A DNA stretch of 64,000 bases, from the NCBI GenBank assembly GCA_002335605.1, contig BEDY01000011.1, forward strand, positions 591,673 through 655,672. The letters run 5' to 3'. Position 1 is the stretch's first letter. The number at the start of each line of letters is the position of its first letter. Under the pieces are notes generated by a model, which saw only the letters and a list, made by a program, of their open reading frames with translations, did no database searches and had not been told where the DNA came from. The DNA is from Prillingera fragicola. Its lineage: Eukaryota > Basidiomycota > Tremellomycetes > Trichosporonales > Trichosporonaceae. The translations under genes were made by a program, and so were the position numbers. Shown piece after piece: positions 54,185 through 64,000 of this stretch.

Positions 54185-55700
54185 CTACTGCTCCCTCCAG
54201 TGTGGATTGTACACAGGTGGCACATCTTCGGCATTTTCGTCGAAGTTGAGCCGCTCAAGCCTACCGCCATCTTCGTGCAACCGCAAAGGTCTGCTAACTT
54301 CAGGCTCTGTTACCGAGTCGCCGTCATCGTCCCCGTCTTGTCCGTTGCTCGATTCTGCAACGCTGAACGCGCCAGCATCGGCACCTGGAGGCAGTGTGGG
54401 GTTTCTCACCACACGCGACCCAGCTGCCTCACGGGCTTTTGCTCGTGCACCACTGCGAGGAGCCAGGAGCGTGAGCGGCGGCGGTGGCACCTGTCCGGCC
54501 GTAGCGGACACCTCGGGGGCTACCGCAGTAGACGATCCAGTTTCGGCTGCGGATTCACTCCGACCTGTCGAGGGGTATTGATCGTGGGCCGGGACCTCCA
54601 TCACGTATGGATCAATCAGGTCTAGCGCACCTGCAGCTTGAGTTTTCTCGACACGACCCTTGTGATCGCGCGACTCCTTCCAGCTGTAGTAGCGCTGGCG
54701 GCAGCACATCAGAAAAATGGCGACTAACAGGCCGATGATACCGATTACGATACCCACAACGATTCCTGCTATGGTGCCTGGTGCTAAGCCGCTGCAGAAG
54801 GTAAGTTTGTGCCCATGAGTAGTTCGGGGTGGTGCTTACGAGCTGACGTTGTTGCCAACTGTTTGGACAGTAGTCACACTTCCGTTTGGCCCCGTTTGCG
54901 CGGGGTTCGGACTGCCACTGCCACCACCTCCACTTGGGCCACTTTGACCGACCGAATCGGCGGAGTTGGCGGCATTGGCGGTGCTACCAGTGGACAGGCC
55001 ACTGTAGTGTCAACGCTTGACACTCGCAGGAGCTTACGGGTTGGCGGCAAGGCTGCTGTCCGAGGGTTGGATGCTAGTTTGCGTTCCAGTTTGTGTGGTG
55101 CCTACTGGTGGATTGTCGCTTGTTCCTGCTGTAGTACTCTGCGTGGCTGAAGTCTCCGCATTGTCGCCATTGCCGAGCCACGCTGTGTCTCCTACAGGTG
55201 GTCGAGTATCAGAGTTGGATCGGTAGAGGTTAACGGCCATTGTATCGTTGGGGTAATTGTTTCGGTTCGTAATGCAGTTCAGGTTCTGGCTCCCGAGCAC
55301 ATCGTACGAAATGAATGCGAACAGCTTATAGTCGCTCTTGCTGAGCACACCAAACACAACCCGGGGCGGGAGCGACAATGCAGTGTTCGAGCCCCCCAAC
55401 AAGTTCAAGTACAGGTTTAGCGACGTGCCGTTCCAATTGCCTGACCTGCTTTCGACACGCTCCCTTAGGTCTGCTGGAGGGTCAACGTCGAACCTCTGCA
55501 AGAAGATGGTGTACGGTGGCACCCCGCCTTGCCAGGTCAATCGAACTAGATCTTGTGGGTCAGCAACGCAGCCGGAATATTGACGTACCGCACTGAATGA
55601 AATCGGCAGGTCCATTAATGACAACGCCCTGGAAGGTCGAGTTGTACGGCGCAGCGAATACCCTGGTGATGACGAGGGAAAGAATGGACCACAGAATCAT
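54185..55700 (-). CDS. Secreted-side single-pass membrane protein (receptor-like, unknown)
   Basis: Exons 55700..55589, 55551..55038, 55001..54840 and 54791..54185 give 464 residues. Residues 1-17 (MILWSILSLVITRVFAA) are a signal peptide. The ectodomain (to about 200) has a beta-rich look (LVRLTWQGGVPPYTIFLQ) and several Asn-X-Ser/Thr sites, then a Ser/Thr/Gly-rich stalk to 262. One transmembrane helix follows at about 268-293 (IAGIVVGIVIGIIGLLVAIF), then a CC pair, a basic stop-transfer segment and a 165-residue acidic, Pro-rich tail. This architecture is common in basidiomycetes for surface sensors of unknown ligand. No named family is recognised. Confidence 0.8.
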
Positions 55701-56080
55701 GATGGGCAGGTCGGTAGTGGCGGTCTTCAAACAAACTGATTGAAGAACAGCTTTTGCTCGAGCCCTACCAAATGACCTTCAAGATGTTCCCAGAGGTCGA
55801 CGGGGGGTGCGGGATGCATTGCTTATGAGGCAAAAGCGTCGTCGCTGCATGGACCTTACGCAAGCCTAAGCACCACTGCTGGAAGGACCTGACACATTGT
55901 GGCCGGCCCGGCTCGTAACTTATTGGCCAGGCAGCTGACTTACGCAGCCGACATACGCCGTGTGCCCTGCCAGGGACGTCTCCAATCACACGCGGCACTG
56001 TTAATACCCCCGACATGCACAATGAGATATGGGGATACTGTACAAGATACATTCGATGCAAAGTGCAAGACATTGATATG
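55701..56080. other. Intergenic, nothing recognised
   Basis: 380 bp upstream of the membrane protein gene and downstream of an MFS gene, both on the minus strand. Confidence 0.45.
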
Positions 56081-57845
56081 CTAGATGTTGCCCACAATTT
56101 TGGTGGTAATGGGAGAGTTGGCGCGTAACCTGGCGCCGTACTTGATGAGAAGAAATGGGGCAATGGCGAGTATGAAGCCGAGGCCTGAGACAAGAGAGGA
56201 GGCTTCAGCGTAGCCCATCTTGATGTACTGCAAGCGCGTTAGCAACTGGCCATTGTAGTGCATCTTGGAGACTCGCCATTTGACGCGCAAAAAGAGGGAA
56301 GACGCCGGACCAGCCGTTGCGAACCATACTGTGGGCTGCCTGAGCGGAGGAAGAGTACTGTTCGTACGCGTCGGCAACGTAATTGAAGACGCCGAGGTAC
56401 ATCGTGTAGATGCCCCAGTATGAGATGCATAGCATCACGGCGGGAACAGCCCAGTGAATTGGGGGGCGACCGGTCCACGCGAAGGCCATTGTAGCGGCGG
56501 GGAAGATGAGGCCACCAATAGATGCCCAGTACAGGCGGGTTTCAGGCGAGGCGCGACCGGTTGGTGAGCGTTGAGCCGCCTTGCGGAAGAGATGCTCCTG
56601 GTGAAAGTTTGTGAAGTATCCAACAATTCCGCCGATGGCAATGCAAGCCTGGATAGAACCGGCCTGGCCGGGGTTGAAGCCGTATTGCTGGAAGACGAGG
56701 ATGGTGGAAGTGCCGCCGAGAAAGATGATGGCCCAAGCAAAGCCGATCCACACCGTGAGGGCAATGACAATCGGCTCTGTGCCGAGGAGCTCTGAGATTG
56801 TCAGTTGTGACGCTCACTGCAGCACTCACTGAGTGGAAGGAGAACACTGTTGCCCAGCTGCTTTGAGAAAGACTTATGAGGGGACATCACATCGGCACGT
56901 GTCATGTGCAAGGTCCCAGTTTCCTTGGTAAGCTTCTTGGCGCGACGCTGGAGAATCGTGTTGGCACGCGTCTCCCGCATCCAGAAGATGCTGAGGATGC
57001 CTGACAGGACCGAGGCAATGCCTTGACCGCCAAAGCACCACTGGATGCCGGCGAGCTGGCCGGTCCAACCCATCGTTAGGCCGCCCAATGCCTGCCCGAT
57101 AAAGACGATGAGGGAGAAAAAGTTCATCATCTGGCCGCGCTCGTGGTAAGGATACAGGTCAGCAATGGTGCCGCCAACCATCGAGTTTCCAACCGAGGAC
57201 ACCATTCCTTGCTGAGTCGCTGTTAGTTTGCTTGCGACAAGCCTTGGGGGTCTACTCACAAACCAGCGCGCCGCGAGGTAGCCGGGAAGATTGTGCGACA
57301 GGGCCTGTGGGATGAAGAGAAGCGCGCAGATCCAACCCGAGACCTGATAGATGATATTGCGTCCAACGTGTTCACTCAATGGAGCGAGGAACATTGGAGT
57401 AACAGCCACAGCCAAGTTGAACAAGGTCAACCCGAGAATGAAATGCAAACGGTCGGTACCGAACCAATCTGGTCCCCATGTCGCCATGATGGACTGCGAG
57501 GTCGCGTTGGCAACGGTGGTTAGAGTGATGGCCGCGCAGGCCGTCACCACCATCCACTTGCGAGCTTTGCTCCAGTTGTAGGGGTTCTGCTTCTGTCAGT
57601 GGCTGCGGCATGGACAAGCCAAAGGGCGGGGAGGATGGGGTGATGTGGAGCGAATGTGGGGTGCCACGGCGTGCTGGGACCTAACTCACCTGTGGATCAT
57701 TCTCCTCCCAGTCTACGATTATTACGCCGTCCTTGTTGGGTAAACCATCACTACGTGTCTCGTCGGCGTGGGCAAGGGTCGCAATGGTCGTTCCCACTGT
57801 CGCACTTCCAGATTCGATTTGCTTTTCTTCGTCGACACTGGTCAT
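56081..57845 (-). CDS. MFS transporter (DHA1-like) with a GC-AG intron
   Basis: Exons 57845..57690, 57586..57260, 57211..56830, 56791..56277 and 56227..56081 give 508 residues. After a 50-residue polar N-terminus comes NPYNWSKARKW, a common start of the membrane part in fungal drug:H+ antiporters. LSEHVGRNIIYQ occupies the motif A position and SVGNSMVGGTIADLY a later helix. Twelve hydrophobic segments are seen. Substrate unknown; the charged loop between halves is short. The last intron must start with GC (GCGAGT at 56276) to join FARQM to YIKMGYAEASS. Confidence 0.86.
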
Positions 57846-58509
57846 GGCTGGGATCAAGTCATGTATTGGGCAACAGCAAAAACATCACGCCTGGGCTTTC
57901 CGTCTTGAGGATATGCATCGTTGCGGGGAAGCGATGGAGGCGAGCAAGTATTGAGTGGACAACTAGACGCCACTGCCGAACACACCGACCATCCGGGGTT
58001 AACGGCCGCGGGAAAACCGTCATATCTCTTGGTTCGGCCGCGCCGAACTACTATCTCGTACTTTTGGCATGCCTCGGCACAGATTGGAGTGACCGAGAGG
58101 CCCTTGCTTCCTGTGTCGGGCACCATGACGACTCGCCCAGCTAGGCAGCAAAACATGCACAGTAATGCCTTGGGAGAGCTGAGCAATCATTGGGAGATTG
58201 GGTAGGGGTCCGCGGGAATGCCGGAGCAGACGGTGCTGGCAGTTACCTTTCACGGATGTACGGGGCCCGGCGCCATGCATTCCGAGCACATTCAGATGCG
58301 GAGTCTCGCGTACTTCGCCCTGTAGTCAAGACGTTGCGGTCACACCGGTCTTGCTGGTTCAATTCGGTGTTTACAAGTATGCTCGGCGTGATTACCGGCG
58401 TTTCCGGTGCAGGATCAGTCTCTAGCTACGTGACATGTGAGGCCCACCAGCCATTCCTGCTGCTCATAAACTTCATCATTGCTAATGCTCTATAACACCC
58501 AGAAATGTT
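57846..58509. other. Intergenic, nothing recognised
   Basis: 664 bp between two minus-strand genes: promoter of the MFS gene and 3' flank of the esterase gene. Confidence 0.45.
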
Positions 58510-59837
58510 TTACGACAGCCCATCATACAGAGCGCGTTCGAGCTCGTTGAATACCAAGTCAAACTTCTCACCGGGAACGCCGAAGTGGAAGAGTTGAGTG
58601 GTAAAGACGCCCTGGTAATGTCAGCCCCGTCAGAACATGTGCAGCAGGTACTCACACAGATACCCGTGGTTGGGTCCATCCAGTAAAATGTCTTGTAAAC
58701 ACCCTCCCACCAGTCTGAGCCGGCTTTGCGGCCAATGGGCGAGTCGGCAGTGCTCACGAATCCACCAAGCGAGTGGGTCAGCTGCTTCTTTTGCTGAAGT
58801 TCGGACGAGATGTGAGGGATCAAGGTGGCAAAGTCGTACTGGCCCTTGAAAGTCTCCTTGGGACCCTCGGGAAGCTGGTCGGTGAAGATGAGCTTGTACG
58901 ACTCGGGCGAGATGAGGCCACCAGGTTCAGCGCTGCGCATTACCGCCTGGAGGAAACGGAGGTAGTCACGCGCAGTACCGTACAGGCCGGCGCCGCCAGA
59001 GGCTTGGCCCCTAATCTTCTCGATGGCGGTCTCTCGCGCGCCAGGGAAGGCAAAGATCTTACCAGCCTCGTCGCGCATGGTTGGCATCTGAAGGTTCTCG
59101 TAGTGCTTGGGAGTGGGCAGGAAGGTCAGAGTCGAAGCGCCGCTGGGCTTGAAAATGTGCTCTTTGAAGTATTCATCCAATGATTGACCGGTGATCCGCT
59201 CGACAAGGATGCCTCCCCAGTCGAGACCGAGCGAGTAGTTCCACCCATCTCCAGGCTCAAAGATGAGGGGGAACTCGAACGAGCTGACGGTCAGGTTGGG
59301 GGCGAAGACACCCTTGTGGCCCGTTGCCTTGGCCCACTCGGCGAGGATGGGCGTGAAGAGGTCATAGCCTGTGCCGCTGGTGTGCGTCAGGAGGTGACGG
59401 AGGGTGAGAGGCTTGGTGCGCTTTTGCGTGACTGGCTTGCCGTCCTGGACAGCAGTGACAATCTCGAGTTTCGCGAGCTCGGGCAGGTTCTTCTCAATGA
59501 TGGCTGGGTCATCGAGGGTGAGCTTGCCCTGATCGACGAGCTGAAGGCAGGCGATCGAAACGACAAGCTTGGTCATCGACATGAGCTGGAGGACTGCCAT
59601 CAGCTAGAGTTTGAGCCAAGGCTCCTTACCAGTGTCCTCGTTGATCTGACCCTTGGACGAGTCTCCGAAGACCCTGTCACCGGCCGTGTTGAGATAGAGA
59701 GGTGGTGCGTTGGCGTCAGGCGTCGCGACAGCAAAGGTCGCTCCGGGAATGTCACCAGAAGCGGCATTTGACTTGAGAATGTCATCGAGCTTTGCCTTGG
59801 TCTCAGCGGAGAGAGTGGGGGCTTTGGTGACTGCCAT
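58510..59837 (-). CDS. Beta-lactamase-fold serine hydrolase (family VIII esterase type)
   Basis: Exons 59837..59630, 59593..58656 and 58611..58510 give 415 residues. Ser75-Met-Thr-Lys78 is the SxxK active site of class C beta-lactamase-related enzymes, and the Tyr of WNYSLGLDWGG is the likely general base. THSLGGFVSTAD near 320 sits where the KTG-like strand is found. The C-terminus GVFTTQLFHFG is usual for fungal members. They hydrolyse esters or transfer acyl groups (EstB, LovD); true beta-lactam hydrolysis is unlikely. No signal peptide, so cytosolic. A BVMO gene lies divergently 943 bp away, and BVMO products are esters or lactones, which this enzyme could cleave; this link is inference. 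Confidence 0.88.
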
Positions 59838-60780
59838 GGCGAGGGATGAATGAATGGGTGACTGACGGAGGGGGCTAGTGCTGCTGTTCTGTTATAAGAG
59901 GTGATCCCATTGAGTACAAGCATTCGAGGGCAATGCGACCCGACCAGATGGATGGGAACTGGGGAATGGGGATTCGGAAACGCATGGTGACATGGTAGCC
60001 GGGAATGATTGCCGTCTTGTTTGATCAGATGACCTCGGACTGGCCGGCAATAGTGCGCTTTTTGTTATTCAACCAGCATCTGCAACTCATTGCAGGCAGT
60101 GGGCATCGGAACAGCACCCAGGCCTATGCAGAACATGTAGGGACCATCCAAACGCACAAGCGAGTACGCAAAGAGGCCGGGTGACTGCAATTCATTTAGA
60201 CCAGGCACAACACATTGGGAAACCGGTTCTTACAGTATACTTGGGCGGCCCTGCCACGGCAACTCAACATGTTCCCAGTAGCCACAGATTGTCTGCAGTC
60301 TCCCATGCCCTTTTATGATCGGGAGGCGGCGCTGCCGCCGCCGAGGCCACCACTACAGTTCTGCAATGGGGTCCAGTGGCCAGTCACAGTTGGTCATGCT
60401 ATCAACGGCTTTTTGACACGGTGACGACTGCTGACCATTTCTGTGGATCTCTGCGCAGGCAATGCCGGCGGCAGACCGGCTACTTGCCCAATGTCACGCG
60501 ACGATATCTTTGGCGCAGCTCATTCAAGTCTTCCCCATGGATTGACAAATTCCTCGTGGTACCGGCATGATCATTTCTGCAACCGAGCTCATTCTGGATA
60601 GCACATGCTGCCGACCCCACACATTGTCATCTGCCTGCGGAGGTGTTGACAGCGCAATCCTGTGGAGGTGGCCACCGGCATTGCCCGCTTTGTTCCAACC
60701 GAGATCTGCATATAACAGCATAAAGACGCCCAGCTTGGGCGGGTTGTTCATTTCATCAGCCCCAAGTGAACAACACTGCG
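59838..60780. other. Divergent promoter region between esterase and BVMO genes
   Basis: 943 bp between outward-facing genes; could allow shared regulation. A TATA-like box is at 60711-60716. A GC-rich GGCGGC/GCCGCC inverted repeat lies near 60325-60345. Confidence 0.5.
60711..60716 (+). promoter_or_regulatory. TATA-like box of BVMO gene
   Basis: TATAAC, 65 nt upstream of the ATG at 60781. Confidence 0.4.
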
Positions 60781-62412
60781 ATGACTATCCGCGAACCGCA
60801 AACTCTTGATGCCGTCGTCATGGGCGCCGGCATTGCCGGGCTTTACCAGCTCTACCAACTTCGCAAGGAGGGACTCAATGTCAAGTGTTATGAGGCCGGC
60901 TCAGACGTTGGTGGTACTTGGTTCTGGAACCGTTACCCCGGTGCCCGCTTTGACTCGGAAGGCCCCATCTATCAGCTCTTCTTCGACGAGGACCTGTACA
61001 AGGGATGGCGCTGGACCGAGCGCTTCCCTGGTCAGCCAGAGATCGAGCGCTGGCTCCACTACCTCACCGACAAGCTCGACCTTCGCAAGGACATCGAGTT
61101 CAACGCCCGTGTCGAGAGTGCAATCTACGACGAGGGGCGCAACAGGTGGACGATCAAGACAAGCGCCGGCCACGTCGTTGACACCCATTACTTTGTCTCT
61201 TGTGGGGGCATGCTCTCCGCCCCGCTCAAGTCCCAGTTTGTCGACGAGGACAAGTTCAAGGGTGATATCATTTACACCTCGCTCTACCCAGCCGAGGGCG
61301 TCGACGTAAAGGGCAAACGCATCGGCGTCATTGGTGTGGGTGCAACCGGCATCCAAGTCATCCAGAGCATTGCTCCTGAATGCGGCAAGCTCACCGTTTT
61401 CGCCCGTACACCCCAGTACACCGTTGCCATGAAGAACCCCAAGTGGGGTCAAAAGGAGCAAGACGAGTACCATGCCGAGTTTGAAAACCACAAAAAGGCG
61501 ATTCCTTCGACGTTCTCCGGCTTTCAGTACGACTGGGATCCCGCCCACACTTGGGCTGCTTGCACGCCCGAGCAACGTGAAAAAGTCCTGGAGGACACGT
61601 ACCAGGACGGCTCGCTCAAGGTGTGGCTAGCGTCGTTCCCTGACATCTTTTTCACCAAGGAGGCCAGTGACGGCGCTTCCAACTTTGTTGCCGACAAGAT
61701 GCGCAAGCGCCTGAATAACGATCCGCACCTGTGCGATGTCCTGGTCCCCACCCTGGACGACTATGGATTTGGAACTCACCGCGTTCCTCTCGAGAATGGC
61801 TACCTGGACGTCTATCTCCGCGACAATGTCGAAGTCATCAGCGTTCGTCCCAACCGCACTCCCATCAAGCGCTTTGTTGAGAACGGCATTGAGCTCAGCA
61901 ATGGCCGTGTCGTCGAGCTGGACAAGATTATCTTGGCGACTGGCTTTGACGGAGGAAGTGGCGCGCTTTCGCGTATTGACATTCGGGGCCGAGGCGGCCG
62001 TTCGCTGAGCGAGGAGTGGGGCAAGGACATTCGCACCACCATGGGTCTGGGCAAGCACGGTTACCCCAATCTGCTCACCACTGGAGTACCGCTGGCGCCC
62101 TCGGCTGCTCTGTGCAATATGACCACCTGCCTCGCCCAGCAGACCGAGTGGGTCACCCGCGCCATTGTCGAGCAGCGCAAGGAGGGCAAGACGGTCATGG
62201 AGCCTACCGAGGCGGGAGAGGACGCCTGGGTGACGCACCACGATGAGCTCGCCAACGCTACGCTCGTCACCAAGACGGACTCGTGGTATATGGGCTCAAA
62301 CGTCCCAGGCAAGCCCCGGAGGCTGTTGTCTTACATTGGCGGCGTCGGTGTCTATGGCCAGAAGTGCGCCGAGGAGGCCGCTGCTGGTTATCCTTCGTTC
62401 TCTCGTGCCTAG
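60781..62412 (+). CDS. Intronless cyclohexanone monooxygenase-like flavoprotein
   Basis: A single frame of 543 residues. An ATG at 60766 is also in frame, but the one at 60781 directly precedes the usual short N-terminus. GAGIAG (15-20) binds FAD, followed by GGTWFWNRYPGARFD as in cyclohexanone-type BVMOs; GVGATG near 185 binds NADPH. The fingerprint region reads FKGDIIYTSLYP (159-170): the expected His and Trp of FxGxxxHxxxW are both Tyr. It may still be a BVMO, or may have changed to another oxidation. The lack of introns contrasts with the other two flavin monooxygenases here and suggests a separate, possibly bacterial, origin. Confidence 0.9.
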   Translation: MTIREPQTLDAVVMGAGIAGLYQLYQLRKEGLNVKCYEAGSDVGGTWFWNRYPGARFDSEGPIYQLFFDEDLYKGWRWTERFPGQPEIERWLHYLTDKLDLRKDIEFNARVESAIYDEGRNRWTIKTSAGHVVDTHYFVSCGGMLSAPLKSQFVDEDKFKGDIIYTSLYPAEGVDVKGKRIGVIGVGATGIQVIQSIAPECGKLTVFARTPQYTVAMKNPKWGQKEQDEYHAEFENHKKAIPSTFSGFQYDWDPAHTWAACTPEQREKVLEDTYQDGSLKVWLASFPDIFFTKEASDGASNFVADKMRKRLNNDPHLCDVLVPTLDDYGFGTHRVPLENGYLDVYLRDNVEVISVRPNRTPIKRFVENGIELSNGRVVELDKIILATGFDGGSGALSRIDIRGRGGRSLSEEWGKDIRTTMGLGKHGYPNLLTTGVPLAPSAALCNMTTCLAQQTEWVTRAIVEQRKEGKTVMEPTEAGEDAWVTHHDELANATLVTKTDSWYMGSNVPGKPRRLLSYIGGVGVYGQKCAEEAAAGYPSFSRA

Positions 62413-63029
62413 GTCAGTAGTGTTTTGAGTCAGAAGAATGCAGTCAAATGTACAACGAGTCGCTCAGGTTGGCGTTTGTCAAGACAAGATACGACTTCAG
62501 CTCGGTGATAGCGGTGATGGAGAGGCCGCGGTTGGCGAGGTTGCGTGAGACGAAAAGCACATCACAGCTGCGTGGATCCTTATCAAAATCCGCCGGATGC
62601 GACCAGCGGGGGCCCCGGGCCAGTGCTCCGCCTAAGCTGTTGCCATCCTCCTATCCATCCACCCATTGACGCATCTCCATCCATCCATTGCATTGCTCTA
62701 GTATGTCATGGCGCACACGATATTGACACCACCCAAGCCCTCGTCTTCGACATTGCCATCGGCCGATTCGGGGCGTCATCTCTCCTCAGCGACTACCTCG
62801 ACCACCTTCCCCTCGCCATCGCACAGCGGCGAGGGTACCCGCCCTTTCCCAGGTGTGACTATGGCAAGCGGAAGTTCGTCCACCCTCCCTTGGATCACAT
62901 GGGCGAGCGTGTACGTTGGGCGGCATATTATGCGTCCTGTGACTGGCGCGATGCGGCTGCAGAGGATCGGTGGGACCATGTTGTCGACCTGAGCCTGGGG
63001 CGCTCGGGCCCTAACCCGGGGGGGCGGGC
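62413..63029. other. 3' flank of BVMO gene, no confident gene
   Basis: An open frame from 62545 to 63114 contains a partly protein-like stretch but has no domain and runs into the GC-rich repeats, so it is not annotated. Confidence 0.4.
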
Positions 63030-63185
63030 GGCCCCTCGCCCGGCCCCTCCGCCACCTCGCCCGCCCACTGTAGCGAATTCGCGGACCCTTTTCCAAATCC
63101 TCCGCCAGGCATAATCCCCTCGCCCGGGGGTCCACCCCTCGCCCGGCCTCCAACCTCGCCCGGGGTCCCGCACCTCACCCGACCC
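63030..63185. repeat. GC-rich short repeats (CCTCGCCCGG)
   Basis: At least five copies of a CCTCGCCCGG-like core; from about 63117 they follow with an 17-19 bp period. Homopolymer runs of C and G flank them. Confidence 0.7.
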
Positions 63186-63229
63186 CCCCCCTCTCTCTCG
63201 ATGATGTCTCGCCTTGTCTTATCTCACCT

Positions 63230-63955
63230 GTCGGGCGCGCCCGTTGGGACAATTGTTTCTTGCCGAGCCCAACCGCGCGCTGGTCTCTCTTCTGTTAATA
63301 TACCATGAACCATGATCCTCCGGGGCGTTTCGACACCTTCTCTATTCTGGCTTGACCGGCGCGCCCGTTGGGGGGGTTTTGCTGTCGAGTTACCGCCGCA
63401 CTATCCGAAGTGAGTGTGAGGGACCATCCTCCAGTTTCCAGAACGCCTTCCCTCGTCCCTCAATACTCGTTTGACGGGCGTGCCCTTTGGGGGGGTTTTG
63501 CTGTCAAGTTACTGCGACACTGCCCGAACTCTGAGGGAGCATCCTCCGGTTTCCAGAACGCCTTCCCTCATCCCTCATCCCTCATACTGGCTTGACCGGC
63601 GGGCCCGTTGCGGGGTTTTTCCTGTGCTCACTGCCAACAGAAGACGACACACGGCATCATTCTACGGTTCTTCCCACAGCTACTCCAGTTCTGGCTTGAC
63701 GGGCGCGCCCTTTGGCTGGGATTCACAGTTGACAGACTACGAGAGGTATGTTACATCCTCCCCCAGTTTCCGCAACAGCGTCCCTTAATACTGGCTTGAC
63801 GGGCGTGGCCGATAGGGGGCGTTTGATTGTCGGCAGACTACGACTGTCCGACGTGTGCGACATCATTGTCTGGGTGTCTCCAACATCTTCCGCTCCACTG
63901 GGCGGAGGCTTGTCCCGAACGAACAAACAGTACGTTGTTCAAACAACGGGCGCGC
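63230..63955. repeat. Degenerate tandem array of about 100-120 bp units
   Basis: Units share the core CTGGCTTGACCGGCGCGCCC followed by GTTGGGG or TTTGGGG. Full cores begin near 63345, 63463, 63584, 63689 and 63788; partial ones are near 63230 and 63943. A second conserved block, CATCCTCCxGTTTCCAGAACGCCTTCCCTC, precedes three of the cores. Spacing is 118, 121, 105 and 99 bp. No coding frame is conserved between units. Confidence 0.82.
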
Positions 63956-64000
63956 CTGCAGACTGACCACAACGACGCCAAACGCTCACGCCAAACGCTC

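Noticed and set aside
62545..63114. 189-codon plus-strand frame with a partly protein-like middle (DYLDHLPLAIAQRRGYPPFP)
   Set aside because: No domain, no convincing start, and its end runs into GC-rich repeats; competing frames are equally open.

Overview
The window reads as nuclear DNA of a basidiomycete yeast or yeast-like fungus. The evidence is fungal gene families, many short spliceosomal introns (mostly 30-60 nt, GTGAGT/GTAAGT donors, CTGAC/CTAAC branch points just before the acceptor) and GC-rich coding sequence. A tremellomycete such as a Trichosporonales yeast is my inference; no rRNA or other marker gene is present. I support 21 complete or near-complete protein genes plus one gene cut by the left edge. 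Exon joins were deduced by eye from frame, splice signals and family motifs.

Layout. 1-0.5 kb: 5' end of an acetate-transporter (GPR1/FUN34/YaaH) gene. 3.5-10.6 kb: BTB-like protein, a seven-exon Baeyer-Villiger-type flavin monooxygenase and two small unknown proteins. 10.8-19 kb: salicylate-type FAD monooxygenase, an MFS carrier and a secreted GMC oxidoreductase with a C-terminal membrane anchor, all on the minus strand. 20.8-26.6 kb: housekeeping block of eIF4B-like protein, MBF1 and metacaspase. 27-36 kb: DHA1-type MFS exporter, second BVMO-like enzyme and a Zn2Cys6 regulator. 36-39.5 kb: two tandem minus-strand genes of ADP-ribose metabolism, a microbial-type PARG and a zinc-macrodomain fused to a class M sirtuin. 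40.6-43.3 kb: large low-complexity protein. 44.7-52.3 kb: stand-alone tryptophan synthase beta chain and homocysteine synthase, separated by 4.1 kb with no recognisable gene. 52.9-62.4 kb: unknown protein, secreted single-pass membrane protein, MFS carrier, beta-lactamase-fold esterase and an intronless BVMO. The right end (63.0-63.9 kb) is repetitive.

How the genes fit together. The most coherent unit is the ADP-ribosylation pair: one protein carries a predicted ADP-ribosyl-transferring sirtuin and an ADP-ribose-removing macrodomain, and the next gene encodes a predicted ADP-ribose glycohydrolase. The oxidoreductases and carriers suggest catabolism or detoxification of small organic compounds, but no single pathway can be assigned. 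TrpB and homocysteine synthase are both PLP enzymes of amino-acid synthesis and, with MBF1, eIF4B and metacaspase, carry most of the long introns.
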